Below are positions 5,301 through 5,526 of a stretch of 5,526 nucleotides of DNA, one piece after another (within the stretch, counting starts at the first letter, position 1; every line of letters begins with the position of its first letter). Both the position numbers and the translations under genes were made by a program. The notes under the pieces were generated by a model that searched no databases, was not told the origin of the DNA, and saw only the letters and a program-made list of their open reading frames with translations. Origin of the DNA: Clostridia bacterium (lineage in GTDB: Bacteria > Bacillota > Clostridia > Oscillospirales > Acutalibacteraceae); assembly GCA_900757335.1 (NCBI GenBank), contig CAAENL010000040.1, positions 1-5,526 of the forward strand, given 5' to 3'.

Positions 5301-5526
5301 CAAAAAGCTCAACCGAGTTATGATTTGCCCGGAAAACTTAACGGCGTCGAAGGTACTACGCTCGGAGAAGTAAAATTACCCAAAGGATTTTCTTGGGAAG
5401 ATCCCGACATTGTATTAATCAAAGGATCAGATAAATACGCAACTGTATTTACTCCGAGTGACACAGAAAACTATGAAATCGTATCGGGAATTTACGTAGA
5501 AGTCGAAACCAAAAGTGCCGAAGAAA
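2388..5526 (+). CDS. Giant secreted surface protein with YDG/MBG-like repeat modules, 3' end beyond window
   Basis: The frame is open for 1046 codons with no stop. Residues 1-31 form a Sec signal: K4, K7 and R8, then a hydrophobic core to A31. The mature chain is all beta-type modules. Residues 46-147 resemble an ASH/DUF1573-like immunoglobulin fold (IIENTGTGELQVTSV, then GVYEGIITALT). Residues 156-229 are an MBG-like module (WSYGD... GDYKVKV... FTINK). Residues 231-328, 329-421 and 528-614 are YDG-type modules, with Y245-D-G, F343-D-N and Y543-D-G near their starts. Residues 422-525 are Big_2-like and contain a calcium-loop-like stretch, D503 to D511. Residues 615-761 and 903-1046 are two copies of a two-part module, separated by a distinct domain (762-902). 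Proteins of this build are cell-surface adhesins or scaffolds; no ligand or enzymatic site is visible. The C-terminal anchor (sortase motif, SLH or wall-binding repeats) would lie past the window. Domain names come from pattern recognition, not a profile search. Confidence 0.9.
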   Translation, partial: MAIKNNKRNTTIFMFILLACLGLSSIIISAADKSGKIYGLNQPDGVVLTAQTGYTTPPEHGLIIENTGTGELQVTSVTVDNEEAFEIEAREPLPPSIQAGGSISDSFSVKARSGLSAGVYEGIITALTDAAENGGKLTTTVKLTVSGPISGASVSMPNWSYGDTPREPVLSGGLDNLSTSDYEITYSKAGVDSWNSQKPTTPGDYKVKVHVTNPIYTADDATANFTINKTDKELRIEANTSSHEYDGNVYSDSGYKVYFDNSLVSNGQLPTGDTVSGVRITGNVTYVDDNPTEGSKNNIIDRNSVTVENLEYYNNIKYVDGVIKITPKTQPIVITPENKEKMFDNRRFEGLTYSAGEIGVDGHTLEVTLKVTSTNPSTQEPYAGSYKHEVDSAIIKNSEGLDVTNCFNIQKQTGTLKILPAEQKINLIGTSVDVTENTIFVKKGTNLAASDIKSKFKGIQGDSAFAQLWEAGDNSIGQIAADGAFVAEKVGVGEAKITAQAKDVNGDGNNDYKETVKTFKIEVTEKAPLEFIEGIPNNQVFTYDGQPKKLSGTPAVSNSVSLDSLVITYSGTGSTIYNDTNPPTKPGTYKAVYSVPDSNTGFEGRRTYLFTINKAKFAKPSYGNEENLRKTYTGSAIVLDITGFNEDCMNVQGTTSATAASDYQVKYSLKDTENCSWDDDTTDEVVINWKILKAIPAYTLPTNLSGAKGDTLSTVEIPNGWTWKTPNTVMNNVGNQDFEIIFTPEDTNNYETVEKTVTVNVRDIKFIKKVTLGYNTSKVPLTPGIAYDEWIRRFLSTCLPVKNSGEGYHLDNESTNITELVYWDGTRWISTSRESDKYIKDSQKYAIQTNIYPEAGYEFEKNNEKYKNVEVWLNGVKKDDAEITNYSEETGCITLYIPIEISYPEKPELYVNDSYVYNGEAQTASVEGFDYETMNISGNVQKNADSYVISVTPKSKWSDGTDNAVTTYWAIQKAQPSYDLPGKLNGVEGTTLGEVKLPKGFSWEDPDIVLIKGSDKYATVFTPSDTENYEIVSGIYVEVETKSAEE
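4230..4670 (+). repeat. Two-part surface module, copy 1 (residues 615-761)
   Basis: Part A (615-698) has YTG at 632-634, W677 followed by an acidic turn, and W689 in NWKILKAIPAY. Part B (699-761) has LP at 700-701, G-x-T-L, IPNGWTW (718-724) and FTPEDTNNYE at 742-751. Both parts recur in the same order about 280 residues later. Identity is clear in protein but much weaker in DNA, so this is an old duplication. Confidence 0.7.
5094..5526 (+). repeat. Two-part surface module, copy 2 (residues 903-1046, runs to window end)
   Basis: Part A (903-978) has YNG at 917-919, W957 in WSDGT, and W969 in YWAIQKAQPSY. Part B (979 onward) has LP at 980-981, LPKGFSW ending at W1003, and FTPSDTENYE from 1021. 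The three landmarks W957, W969 and W1003 each lie exactly 280 residues after their copy-1 counterparts; the FTP motif is offset by 279, so there is one single-residue indel. Confidence 0.7.

Overview
The window looks like chromosomal DNA of a low-GC Gram-positive anaerobe, most likely a Clostridia-type Bacillota. It is strongly A+T-rich with A/T-ending codons (AAA, GGA, ATA), strong AGGAGG-type ribosome binding sites and compact hairpin-plus-T-run terminators. The gene content is cell-wall hydrolases and a giant Sec-exported repeat protein. TGA is used as a stop at 1874-1876, so the standard bacterial code fits. Genus cannot be read from the sequence.

Layout. (1) 1-165: the last 54 codons of an M23 (LytM-type) zinc endopeptidase, followed at once by a good intrinsic terminator (174-206). 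(2) 166-1201: about one kilobase without a normal gene, but not empty. It holds an exact 40-bp copy of part of the M23 coding sequence (260-299), a 15-bp bulged stem-loop (324-359), a second strong terminator with no gene in front of it (528-561), a good promoter ten bases further on (571-599), and a leader with a possible SD/anti-SD pair and an 11-codon ORF (683-718). Closer to the next gene are a 20-bp perfect palindrome (1060-1079) and a 16-bp direct repeat spaced exactly 40 bp (1092, 1132). I read this as a mixture of gene relics and regulatory DNA. (3) 1202-2151: a two-gene phage-type lysis cassette, an N-acetylmuramoyl-L-alanine amidase with a C-terminal SPOR-like segment and a small holin-like membrane protein, overlapping by ATGA. 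(4) 2152-2387: a leader with candidate extended -10 promoters, a 15-bp palindrome and a well-supplied 29-residue ORF starting with TTG that overlaps the next gene's start. (5) 2388 to the window end: 1046 codons, still open, of a secreted multidomain surface protein made of YDG/MBG-like beta modules, a Big_2-like domain with a calcium-loop-like motif and a two-part module present twice, 280 residues apart.

How the parts could work together. Everything recognisable acts at or outside the cell envelope: two peptidoglycan hydrolases of different classes, a membrane protein that could let the signal-less amidase reach the wall, and a very large exported protein that would have to cross or anchor in the wall. 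No phage structural, replication or integration gene is visible, so the lysis cassette may be a prophage remnant or a domesticated release module. A functional link between the cassette and the giant protein is inference from adjacency only. The least ordinary sequence signals are the M23 fragment copy, the structured transcript candidates in the 1-kb gap, and the overlapping leader ORF in front of the giant gene.
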